From Baylisascaris procyonis (taxonomy: Eukaryota > Nematoda > Chromadorea > Rhabditida > Ascarididae), in contig JAZARR010000172.1 of the NCBI GenBank assembly GCA_037389465.1, positions 2,294,001-2,358,000 of the forward strand: 64,000 bases of DNA, read 5' to 3'. This document shows positions 38,401-51,100 of the stretch, piece after piece. Position numbers and translations under genes: made by a program. Below the pieces are notes generated by a model that was given only the letters and a program-made list of their open reading frames with translations, searched no databases and was not told where the DNA came from. Each line of letters opens with the position of its first letter. Positions within the stretch are counted from its first letter, which is position 1.

Positions 38401-41400
38401 TTATGCTGATCAATCGACAATACACACATTGCACATATATGCACAAACACAGATATATACAAACATACACATTCACATTTTATTTTATTTTATTTTCATT
38501 TTTTGTTTTCATTTAATTTATTTGTTTTTTTAAAATTTGCCGTTTGAAATTTTGCCGTCATTTACCGATTTTTCAATAAAATATTTCAGAATGAAAAAAA
38601 ATTAGATGACGAAAGTAAATTGATAGTATTAACCAGGTTTGCGAATTCGTAGTCTTGGTCGTTGTCTCAATTTTTGTGTAAATTTATATTTTTTAATTGG
38701 GGCAAGCGTACGATAGTGATAATCAGTTGAAGCGGAAGTATCGATGATTGATGAGAGTGTTGTGGTTGTAATATTGTTGTTCAATGATAATGTACGTTGC
38801 GAGTGTAACGATGAATCAGAATGCCATCCGTTACGCACATAGTCTGTCTTATGCGGGATTGAATTCACTGAAAAAAAGAGCGTTTTTTTCGGGGTTTTTT
38901 ATAAAGTTTTTTTTTAAATTCAATTTTTATATGCGAACGTAATGCACGTACTGATTCATGCAACCAATTTAGAATTCATCTTGAGAGGTTTTCGTATACT
39001 AATGAATAAATTCAGTCCACTCCAACGCCCTTCCCCTCCCCCACCCCCCTCCCCACTCTCTCCTTTTGCTCGATTTCGCAAAACTTTACCTCTCAATCTT
39101 TTATTCTTTACCCCTCTAACCTTAATTGCATATCCCTTCCTTTCAATTCATCTCTTCAATGATCAATTCAACCTTAATTGCAATTCATCTCTATGAAATG
39201 TAGTAGCGCAATATATTAAGATTTCATATGTTAATTCATTTCTCGAGCTATGTGAACACAGGGAAATCTTTCGAGGAACTCAAATAAAACTCCATATTCT
39301 TAAATAAATGAGCGGAAATAAAATATTATTCATCTTGCATGTATTTAATTTCAAAATTTTTTAGTAATTAATCACTCCAAGATGCAAAAATTCACTTACA
39401 ATTTTGTGTAGAAAATTTAGTGAAAAGAGTCCTTTGCGCGATGCGGGAAAAAAACGAAATCCAAATGAATAAAGAGAAAAACATTAGTGAGATATGCGCA
39501 AATATTTTAGAGAACTTACGTTAATTAGGTTGAAAATTTTCTCTTTTTTTAAATTTTATTCCAAAAAGTCAAATAATGAATGAAAGAAAAAAAACAAGTT
39601 AAGAAAGAGATGAAAATTTAGCAAGAATATTCCGAAAAAAAATTTTTATAATAAGGAAACGAATCTTTATCGCCAAAATATTTCACGCGTTTCACCATTT
39701 GATAAGAGTCAAATTAAAAGTGACGATGAAATCAATGTCCAACTGGATTTAACAGGATTTCATTGATCACTCTTGAGAGCGCTCACTTATCGCATATACC
39801 GGTTTGAAATACTCTCAAAAAAAGTTTTTTTTTTAAATTCTAGTTTTATTTCAAGTTTGTCATCGAAAAATGTGAGTCGATATATACTGATTCATTTATT
39901 GAATTTTCTACTTTCATAATCATTAAATAATATGCAGTAATTAGACCGATTTTTAATTGTTTCTTTATATAATGTTGAAGTCATTTCCTTTTATGAAGTC
40001 TATGTTGTTTGTTTCTTTAACCTTTTTAAAGTGTTTTTTTTAAATATTAATCTGTGCTATTAAAATTGATGAATTGAACGAACTGATTATCTCTATGCTC
40101 CCCCTATCATCCCCCTCTCCTCGCCCTGTAAACTGCGCTTTCTTTTAAGATAATTAAAGAAAGCTAATATTTCACGGCAATAAAAAAAAAACGCAATGAA
40201 TATGTTTGTATATTATATTTCCGTTGAGTTTAATTTTATATGAAAAATAAAAAATAAAATAGAACTACTCATTAGCATAATACACTTAAATAGTCGTAAA
40301 TTTCTTTTCTTTTTTTTTTGCTGCTTGGTTTTCATCAATCAAACAACAACCAATGAAAAGGAAAGAAGTAATTCTATAGGTAAACAAATTTGACAATAAA
40401 AAATCACTCGAATGGAATGGAATTAAGAATTGAGAAACTATCCGATAGAAATTATTATCCTTATCATTTCTATCCAAATTGAAAAAATTTTCTTTGTAAT
40501 TAATGACAGTTAACTTATTAATTTATCAATCTAATTAATTTATCAACTTATTCAACTTATCAACTTTCCAACTTATCTACTCTAAGATGCATAAAGTCGA
40601 GTCCTACGAAAAATTTGCATCCATATAAAATGTACGATTCATGAAGGATTCATGAGGCTAATTCAACTTCAACGAAACGCGAATCCATCGTTAATTGAAC
40701 AGATTTATACGAAACATTTGATTCCACTGCTTTCTTGCATAAGTAATTCATATTGAAACTTTAGTGCATCATTCGTTTATTGTAATCTCTACTCTATGGA
40801 AAATATAATTTTGTAACTGCAGAAATATTCATTATGACGTAAAGCCTGGCGCGCTTTGCCGATTTTCCGTTTCGATTCTTTTCTCTGTTTTTTTTTCCGT
40901 TTTTTAAACCCATTAATTATACTTTTAGTATTTAGATTTGTTAAAATTCAATGTTTTTGAAATTCCATTTGCAATATAGGAAACAGTACTTATAAAGGTA
41001 ATCTCATTGAATTCTTAATGCAGTATATATTTTCATCATTAATCTTAATTTATAGAATTCATAGGAATAGTATATTTATTTACAGTTGTAGTCATGTCTA
41101 TAGGAGAGAGAAAAATGTGAGAGAGAGGACGTGATTATGAGAAAAATACACCGGAAATAAAAAAAAAAACGAAAAGTACCTCTTATAAATGAAAAAATGA
41201 AATTATGAAACTCTATGCTTTCAAAGATATATTTTCAAATCACCGATCCATTTAAGTTTTAGCAATTAATTGATGCAAATATTTTAAATTTTTGAATACT
41301 TTTTGAATATTTTCTAAATTCAATCGAATATTTAAATTAATCATTAAATATTTATTAGAAATTTTTTAGAAAACATACCAGGTGTTCGATCCTCAATATC

Positions 41401-42071
41401 TGCTGTATCACCGTTAGCCAAAATTGGACCATTAAATAGAGGCCGATTTGTTAACGAATGCGTTCTTGAGGACAATTGCCGTAAACGTTCACGTACAATT
41501 TTTCGTACCGTATTTGAAACGGCATCTTGCTCTGCGCCCGAATGTATCATATCATTTGTATTATGTCTTGTAGGTGGTGGAAAATTCAACGATTTCACCA
41601 TTGGGCCAAGTTTCCTCCATCGAGCCTAAATATGAGCGAAATTTTGTCATTTTATGTCATTATTTTGTCAAAATTGCTCACAATTAAAAATCCTCCGCTA
41701 CATTGAACAACGAATAAGCTTATTTCATTATTAAATTGTAGTGGAATGGATTATGCATAAATTTTCCAAAAATTATAAATTTTCTCTGCAATTTTGAAAA
41801 ATATAACGACACGCTATCAATAGAACGATAAAGTAATATCAATCAATATTCTTAAGCATAAAAAATAAAGAAGGAAATGATAGGAAATCAATATTGCTAG
41901 TAAACTCTCTCTTTCAAATGACTGAATCGACACCTAAAAGGCAGTCGGACAGGTCGGCCAATAAACCACATCTGGCGTTCGTATTCTCCTCCAAACGAAT
42001 TTTAAAAACTGATCTACTGCGTGCGGTTAAAAATGCTTTTGATCAGTTGGTTGCTCAGTAGCACTGCATGA

Positions 42072-42115
<44 letters not shown>

Positions 42116-45100
42116 TTATTGATTTATTTATATATAAAACGTACTTGAATTCTTGCCCGTCTTTTCGCTTCTTCACTGTTATCTTGTTGTATTGTTTCAT
42201 CATTGTTTGTTACATCAGTTGAAATATCGGCCAATTCAGCGTTATCTGCATGATTCATTGAGGGTTCAACCAATACAGGTTGACGAAGTGTCGCCGATGT
42301 ATTATTATTCGTAGATTTTGGCATAGCTGGTGTAATAACTTGAGGTAAACTATATCGCAATCGCTGCAAAAAATCTTAATTTGAAATTGAATTATTTTTT
42401 AAAATTGAAAGAAAAGTATGATACAAAATAGGAAACAAACATTGTGGCTGTCAATCATCTATAATTGAGCAATAAAATGTTTCCTCCAGGTGCATGGCAA
42501 TAAAAAATCTAAACATAAAAATTAAAAAACACTGGTCGTTTACGAAAAACTAAAACACCTATACGTTATACGCACATGACCGTAATAAAATGCCTATGAA
42601 TAGATAATATGTATTTCACGCCAACCTGATCTGTTTAAAGAATCGCCCTACGACGTTGAAACATAAAATATTAAATGTATGACGTATATCACTCTAGTAG
42701 TTTTACATATTTTTATGAAGTGTCTTTTGGGGAGGGGAGGGGGTAGAGATAGTATTGGTATAATGGGAAAAATACGGCTAAAAATTTATGCTTATACCTC
42801 AGAAGAATCCTTATAGAGCGATCGTCCTTGCGAAGAATCGTCGTAATCAGAAAGCGCCTCTTTAACGGCATTTAAAAGGCGATTTTTGAAGCTTCCTGTT
42901 GCAACTGTATTCACCGATGTTTTAATGCGATGTCTTCGTACATTACTCCTATAATTATTAGCAAAACAATGTTCATATTCAGGTTTAATAAGTTTTTTTT
43001 TTTCAATATCAATGCTACAAATATGAGCAGTAAAGTTTTTTGTTGAACGTAAAAATACATATATTTATTCAGGTAGTTACAGAAATGAATATAGAAGTAA
43101 ACAAAAAGCAATACAATTCGAAAAAATTCGATTATTTTCAATTGAAATCTCATAAAAAAAGTTGCTAAATGATACAAGATTTAATGTAATATCCATTACT
43201 GGAATCGTGCCAAGCAGCAAATACAGTAAGTAGTATACAGTAGTAAAATATTTTCTATCGTACTTTCAATAGAAAAATCATCAATTTCGCTTGAATAGAT
43301 GAAAATAAACTATCGAATTTTTTTTTGGGAAAAATCAATACACAATTTGAATTTTCTGCAAAAAAAGTAAACCTCTGTGTATTATCGATAGTAATTGATG
43401 ATTCTAATGGCTTTGCGATTGGATGCGTTAACCTTATTGGTCGAATACCGCTTAAGTGATTCTTACGAAATGTGCTATCGTCGTCGTCAGAAGATTGCTG
43501 CAATTTAAGAAATTTTCACAAAAATAAATAAATCTTTAAAATTTTCTATATTTTTATTCAATGAAAATTTTACTGTTCAATTTTAAAGTTTTCTTTAGAA
43601 GATTTTTCATTCTATAATAGTTTTTCAATTATATATTATTATCCTACAATTATTATCCAATTTTTATCCTTAATAGATTGTTGGCGGCCGATTATGATGC
43701 TGAATGGTGTCTCTAAAAATCTTTTCTCATCTATAATTTGATAAATGCGATAAAAAAAAACTTTAAATACTTATTGCTTATTAGTATTACTATTTTATTG
43801 CATAAGATTGTTTGTTATAGTTATCATTTTGGCATTAATTCAATTTACAAGATTTTACTTTCGTTATTCAGTTATGCAAAAATTTAATCAGATTTTCGAG
43901 ACAGAGATCCCTCTAAATGTACAGATGAGATGAATACAGATGTATTTAGTGATTGGGAGGAACAAAAGAGGAAGTAAAGGGAAATGAGAAGATGGGGGAA
44001 GGTGGAATAGGGGTTAAGCGGGTGTGGGACCACCAATAAAGCACAATGGAGAAAGCATGGGCATCCACAGTTGGATTTTGAGATGTACAAACGTTGTTCA
44101 ACGAATAGATAAAAGCCGATAAGGATATATGCTCATTTAATAGAGAATAGAATAGATGTATTGCAATGAATTTTGCGATTCCCTAAAATTGAATGATTGA
44201 ATTGCCCGAAAGAGATAATGTTGAAAAGGAGGAAACACATGAATCACGATAGATCTATGAATGTTTTGTAGACGATGACCTTAACGCCATACGGGATGCA
44301 TCTGCCCGCTCTAAATAGACACATCATTCGGTAGGGTTGATATAAATGATTCGGGGTCGATCGTATATTGCGGTCATTTCAACAACTATACTGATAATAC
44401 GTAGAAAAAATTTTAGTACAACGGAAATTGTTGAATATGATATAGCAGCAATATAATGTTGAATAAAAACATATTTGTTATTAAAACATTTATTAATAAA
44501 ATTCGTCATAACTTTCGATGAATACAATCAGTCCTATAATAAAACTAATTAATAAATCAGTGTTCGACAGCCCACCCCCCCCCCCCAAAAAAAAACTCGC
44601 ATCTGTTAATAACAATAAATAAGATGCTCTATTTATAACAAAAATTTCGATGAGAAACAAAGTTTAGAGAATGGAAATAGTATTATTCTAATGAAATATG
44701 GCCATTGAACTCTTTTCATAACATCTACAATCTTTTTTTTTTAAATTTAATCATATCAATCGACAGTTTTTTAACAAATTTTTACCAAAAAAAACTGCCC
44801 TTTTTATCAACTGAATTCTAAAATATTCGACGAGTAAAAGTAAGAGTAGAGTTTCATCTTAATGCTTTCATAGTTTCAATTGAAGCAGAAATCAAAAATT
44901 ATTTGCTCACAATTCGTTTTTTTTATAAATATTTGCAACAATTTCCTTTCTGCAATTCAACAATTATTTGTATTATTTGCAACAAATATATTCGTCTCAT
45001 TAAAGAGTTGTTCTTACATTGCCGCATCGCGAATAGATACCGAAAAGAAATTCCACAAATTTCCGTTGCAAATTTCACTTTGTTTTAAATGGCGTTATTT

Positions 45101-48100
45101 CGACGCACTATGATCGTTAACCGTATTCTTGTTTCGTTGATAAAAATGATGTCAACTATACGTAAATCAGTGATCACTCCGAACAAACTGTCTCAACGAT
45201 TTTCCACAATGAATGTCGTATTTAAATTATCAAATGTTTATTTATGCAAATTTAAATTTTTATGAAAACTTTGACAAACTAATATTAAAGTAAAGTGGTA
45301 AAGATAGACCGAAAATAAAGTAATGATCTAATATCTTGGAAGAAGCATTAGTAAAATAATAAACATGATATTATAATAGCATTATATTTAAAAAATATTT
45401 TATAGATAACTTTTATATAAAACATGTTTTAGAGAAGTTGTAAGAAGTTCGAAACGAATGTAATCACATAGCCTTTTATACATTTTAATCTTGTCTTTGT
45501 AATTTAAAGTCTTTTATCATGTCTATTAAGCATAAATATGACGAGCATTTATGTATGGAAAAATTAGAGTCGAATTGAGAAATACTTCTTCATAAATAAA
45601 TTGATTCTATCGATAAAGTAGAGAAAAAATTATCGATTTCGATCGGTTATGAAAACTTTTTGAGCGCGTTATATTATTTCATGAAAAAATTTTTGAAGTC
45701 TTTATGAAAATCAGAAGAATCGCCTAAGCATGTAATGAATCGATTCATCTATTACATATTTTTGCATCAACATAATAGTTGTTGATTCATTATCATTAAT
45801 AGATAGTTATATGTTAATTGAGTTATTCTGAGTTGTTGTTTTACGGATGTTGCAATGTTGCACCTTATCTCTTATATGAAATGATCAAAGAATTTGCCGC
45901 GAAATTCAGCGATAGCTTAATGGATAAGAGCGCACGCAGCGAATAAAAGGTTACAGTTCTGTGCTAGGAACGAGCGTAAGTTTTTTCGCTCAGCAAATTA
46001 ATTTCTAGCTCATTATTTATAGGCTCAAAAATGATATCGTTTCTACTTAGGAATATTGTCATCTTCGGCGACTTTCTAATATAACAGATATCTCCATTGC
46101 AATTCACAACCCACTTTCAGATCTCTCTGATCGACGAAAAAGGTGTATCGGAAATAATTACACATGAAGACTCATCAAGGATATTTGAGAGTGTGGAAAA
46201 TTGAACTATCTTTGAGCTTGTCTACTGATCTCAAATTATATATCAATATAGAGCAACAACTGATCAGAACAATTCATTGAAAGGATTTTCGACGGGGATA
46301 TAGCACATCCGGTTTGAATTCTCTGCTGAGCAGTATTTAGTTCAAGAAAGATTTCATTTCGTATTCCTGAAATAATCTATCGAGAAGAAATACAAAGAAA
46401 TAAGTTACGATTTATATAAAATATGATAGCAAGTGACAAGGAATATGAATATAGTCTATTTAAGAGAGAGAGACTAATGTATAGAAATTAAACGCTGAGA
46501 AAAATAAGCGAATATCGAAAGAATAAGTAAAAAATAAGGTCAACGCTAGGGGATTAATAAATAATTTGCAATAACGAATGAAATATTTCGCATTTGCTGG
46601 AGAAAATTTCTTGAATTCAATTTTTTCGAATTTTTTAAGGAAATTCTTTCACTAAATTCTAGAAATTTAACAAGAGATAATCTAATTTATTTTAAATTTA
46701 TTCCAAAACTTGCACTTTACTTTATTTGGAATTAGCAGTTGTTTACACTAGAAGTTTAAACTACGGTAGAATTTCAGAGACTTTTATTGATTGCTCAGCG
46801 TAATCGCTAATAGTCATAGAGTAATCAAAATATTTTCTTAAACAACAGTCAAAATACATACTGATTATTGATTACTATCGATTACGCTATAACAGAATGG
46901 ACACCATGGACTGGCAAAAGAAGTAGAGGGAGTGACCCTCTAAAAAAGATCATACGAACCAACTGATCAGAGAAGTGTTGAATCGGAACAAGTGGAAGCG
47001 ATATAAACGGACGTATGTTCGTCAATGCTGTGTTGAAATGAATAAATAAATAAGTACACAAATAAATAAATAAGTATATATATATATATACTCTATAATT
47101 ACACATCATCATTAGGAAATGGTAATGGATAAACTTAGGTCTTACGTAAAGAAATACATGCGTTTTCTAAACGAAAGAATTATCGTTATTGTCTTATGAA
47201 GGACTGTTGGTCAAACTTACATTATTGGTAATAGTTTTTGAAGATATTGATGAATAACAAAAAATTTGAGCGGTGTATTTTTTTCGACGTGAAGATATAG
47301 ATAAATGCCATCGATTAGAAGACAATTATCCGAGCACTATTGCTTATGTACGAAATTCAAATGTAAAAATTGCTTTGCAAAATATAATTTGCAAAATGCA
47401 ATACAAGTTGCAATATGCAAATGCAAAATAGATCGTTATAAGAGGGTTGAGTGCAATTTTCAAATGACATATTAAATTATTTTAGAAGATTGCGAACGTA
47501 TTTTAAGATAGATAATTCTCGAAGAAATAGCAATTTTAATCAAATCCACATGGTGCAAGAGGGTAAACATATGAAAATGCATTACATCTGGAGCACTTTG
47601 GATGGAGGTAAACTCAATTACCTGTGTTTTTTTTCAAATGTAATCAACAACGCTCATTAGAACAGTTAAGGAAGGCATAAAAACGCATAGAGCGCATAAT
47701 TGCGTTTTTTTTTCTGTATCAATATATATATTGACAACGATGAAGCATTTTGTGCTAAAAAAAACCTTTTAGCACGTGAACTTGAAATATGTCAAGCGTG
47801 AATTGATAAAAATTGAGAGCTGAATGATGAATATGAGATGAGTGGCGAATACGCATTTATAACGAAAAGAAAACTTTTCAGGAAAGAAAAAATTGTGAAA
47901 TTATCGCAAATTGTCGCAAATCGTAGAAACTCTCAAATACGGATGCATTTTAACGTGCAATATCGATACTGTAAAATCAATCAATCGCCGCTAAAGGCAG
48001 AAAAAAAAAAGTTTCTACGCACTTAATTGCAACAATAACTTAGAAAATGCAATTTTTTTTTCAATGTGCATTTATTAAAATAATAAATATCTCAAATTGC

Positions 48101-51100
48101 AATTAATAAGAAGGTCATAATAATTGAATTAATTGCAAAACCATAGATAAATAAAAGAAATTATGTGAATTTAGTGAGTAAATTATAGTAATAAGTTATA
48201 AAGTACCCAGCGATTTGAATAAATAAGTAAAGTAATAAATAATTAAAGAAATTAAAATAATAAAGAGACAGTAATTGAAGTAATTTGAATCTTAACAGAA
48301 ATTTATTTGCATATTACGATAATATATATTCGAATAAAATTTCATTAACCATTTCGTGTTCATTATTGTTTTTTCAATCGTAATGAAAAAAATAAAATTT
48401 ATGAACTGCGTATGCCATCTATGTATACTATGGATATTTCATTTTGCTTTAATTTTCCATCGTTTTGAATGGACTTTTCAGAAATATTTGCAAATTTTGT
48501 ATATTCATATTCATAAGGGGAAAATATTTTCTTGTTAAAAATTAATGAATTGATGTTGAAGTCGATAAATAAACGAAAAAAATAAATAAAACAAAATCAA
48601 TGCAAATAATAACAAATATATTTCGTTAATAGTCGAAAATTTAGAAAGATTCCATATTATGCATATTTTTTTTAAATTTATTTATGCAAAACACATTATG
48701 GTGTAATCGTATCTATGGAAATTTATCTGCTCCTACCCGTTTTTCATCACGATAACTTTTGAGCGTCAAAAGCCCTTGTTCCGCAACTTCGAAGCTGATC
48801 CGACAACTTCGAAAAGAGTCCCGAAATTTAAAGATACGAAAAAATCGATGCATTTTTGTAACCGGTCGAGTTGCATTTCACATCGATGAGGCTATAAGAG
48901 ACCAATCTTTTGCAGAAAAATTTGTGCTACCGTTCGGATCAGTTAAACTACAAATGCGTTCCTATGCGCGTTTCATTTTTATTGATAATTTATGAAACTG
49001 ATTTGTGCAGATAAGAAAAGAACACAAAAGCGTATATCGTTCCTTTGTTTCTTATAGACATTCCCACTTCTATAATCCATACGATAACCATAAATATTAT
49101 TGAAAGGTTTCTTCGCAGCAAAATTCTTTAAATATGCTATCTTTTTTTTTTCTTTTTCAATTTTTCATCATTTGATAGATAGATTCTAGAAATAGTATTT
49201 AAATTTTTGCTTTCTCATTTTCTAACTAAAATTTCCCTCAAAAAAAAAAAAAACAACAACTGCGGATTTGAAAAATAACTAAAGCGGGTTCGAATCAATT
49301 TCACGTTCCAATTTCTTCCGGAAATCCATTAATTCGAAAAAAATACTCTCAAAAATGTGACAATTTTTATAACAATATTTTCATTCATTAATAGTGCATA
49401 ATGGTTAATACTAGAAAAAAAAAACTACAAAATGCTATGAAACGTTTAGTCCACTTGAAGCACAAAAGACATGAAGGATTTTTTTTTCTCTAAGTTTTGA
49501 TAAGATTCAGAAAAATTTTTTCATCCGTTATTCAAGTAGACCTCAAAAATTCATACAAAAAAAATTTTCTCATCGAATATGCGCTATTCTAACTGAGGAT
49601 TAAATTTTCAATGAAACGTCAAATATCTTATTTATTCTATAAACAAATGCACTGAATTGCGATAAAACGGTTAACCTTTTCACATAAAGAAAACGCCATC
49701 TAAGAAGCGTTCACTGTGCTTTTTTATATGGCCTTTTCGTTGGGAAAATGTAGCAAGAGATCGTAGAGTATTTTTTCAAGGCAATGGGAGGTGTTTTTTT
49801 TTTCACAGAGTATTTTCTCATAGAAATTGGCAAGCCTTTCAAAAGATCAAAAAAGCTCTCTATTAGAACTACATTTTTTTTAAAAATTCCTCCCATCTGT
49901 TAAGATATCAGCATGGAGGAAAGCTGATGAAACTATAATTGCAATAAATAGAGATCAAGAAAAGTATTAAAGATGTTTACTTCATGAGATATTGATAATT
50001 ATTTTACTTCTGATGTAATTCATGAATTAACCAATAATGTAAACTTAACGATAATACGCTACAATCATCTCAATAGATCAAATAGAATTTTGTGAAGAAA
50101 TCGAACCCAATCTAAGATGCTTATCTCATCATTCAATAGCATCTCCTATTGTTTTCAAATTTAAGTCATTTTTTAAATCACTTATTTTCTGTTTTGTTTA
50201 ATCAATCGCTTCTGATAAAATACTAACTCATCTAGTGTTATGCTATCTCGTACTCAAAAATATCTTGTCAGTATTTTATCAGTACAAAGGCATTGATCTA
50301 GAGAGGATGAAGAAAAGATCTGAACTCCCTTTCGATTAGACCTGGTGCGACATCACCTTCTACCTTCTCTTTACCATCATTATAAAGATAATATGAGGTA
50401 ATAGGTGAGAGTGTTTCATTTTATGCTTAAAAGATTGCTTCCGATTGTTGAGTTTTATAATTTTCTTCATTCAAAATTATTTTTGTTTAAATCCCATCGG
50501 GTAAGTGTTCCCGGATGAACCAAAAAATTTCTCTCTGCAATCGTTTCTGGATGAAATTCAAACAAACCGTTCATAATACATAAGTGTTTTATTCATGTGT
50601 TTACTCTTCACTAACTTGTTTTCCCTCTTATACGTCACAAAATCCGTGCAATATTGAATGGATATAACGCGGCGAACGAAAAAAAAAAGAAAATGAAAAG
50701 AGATAAATGTTTTTTTTTCTTTTCGAAAAAAAAAACTCAGCAAGAGTTTCCATCATTTAAAAGTTGTTGAATTTGTTCCATACAAGTGTTTCGAATGAAT
50801 GCCAAATTATCTAGTGAATATTTCGTAATAAAAATAGAAACAACAAAATAATAAATATACAAAAATTTCCCAATTGAGGCGAAATTTTATGGAGGCGAAA
50901 TCCATAATGGCACAGAAAGATTAGTCATATTCAGTAGTGTTTTTCACAGGTAGCAATTCTTAAAGCCATAGAGAAAAATAATCACCTTAAAGCTATAGAG
51001 AAGAAACCGATGACAGACTTTTCACGGATGGGAACCATTGAGATTATTAAGAAAAATCATTGAGAAATTCTAGAAAACGATGTGTTTTATAAGCGAATCT

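Noticed and set aside
45905..45976. Second tRNA-like sequence (TAGCTTAATGGATAAGAGCG A box)
   Set aside because: The A box is fair, but the B box and T arm are missing and no stem set closes, so it was not called.
48759..48995. 78-codon plus-strand frame with coding-like composition
   Set aside because: No clear acceptor or donor, a second frame is also open for much of it, and no homology was recognised.
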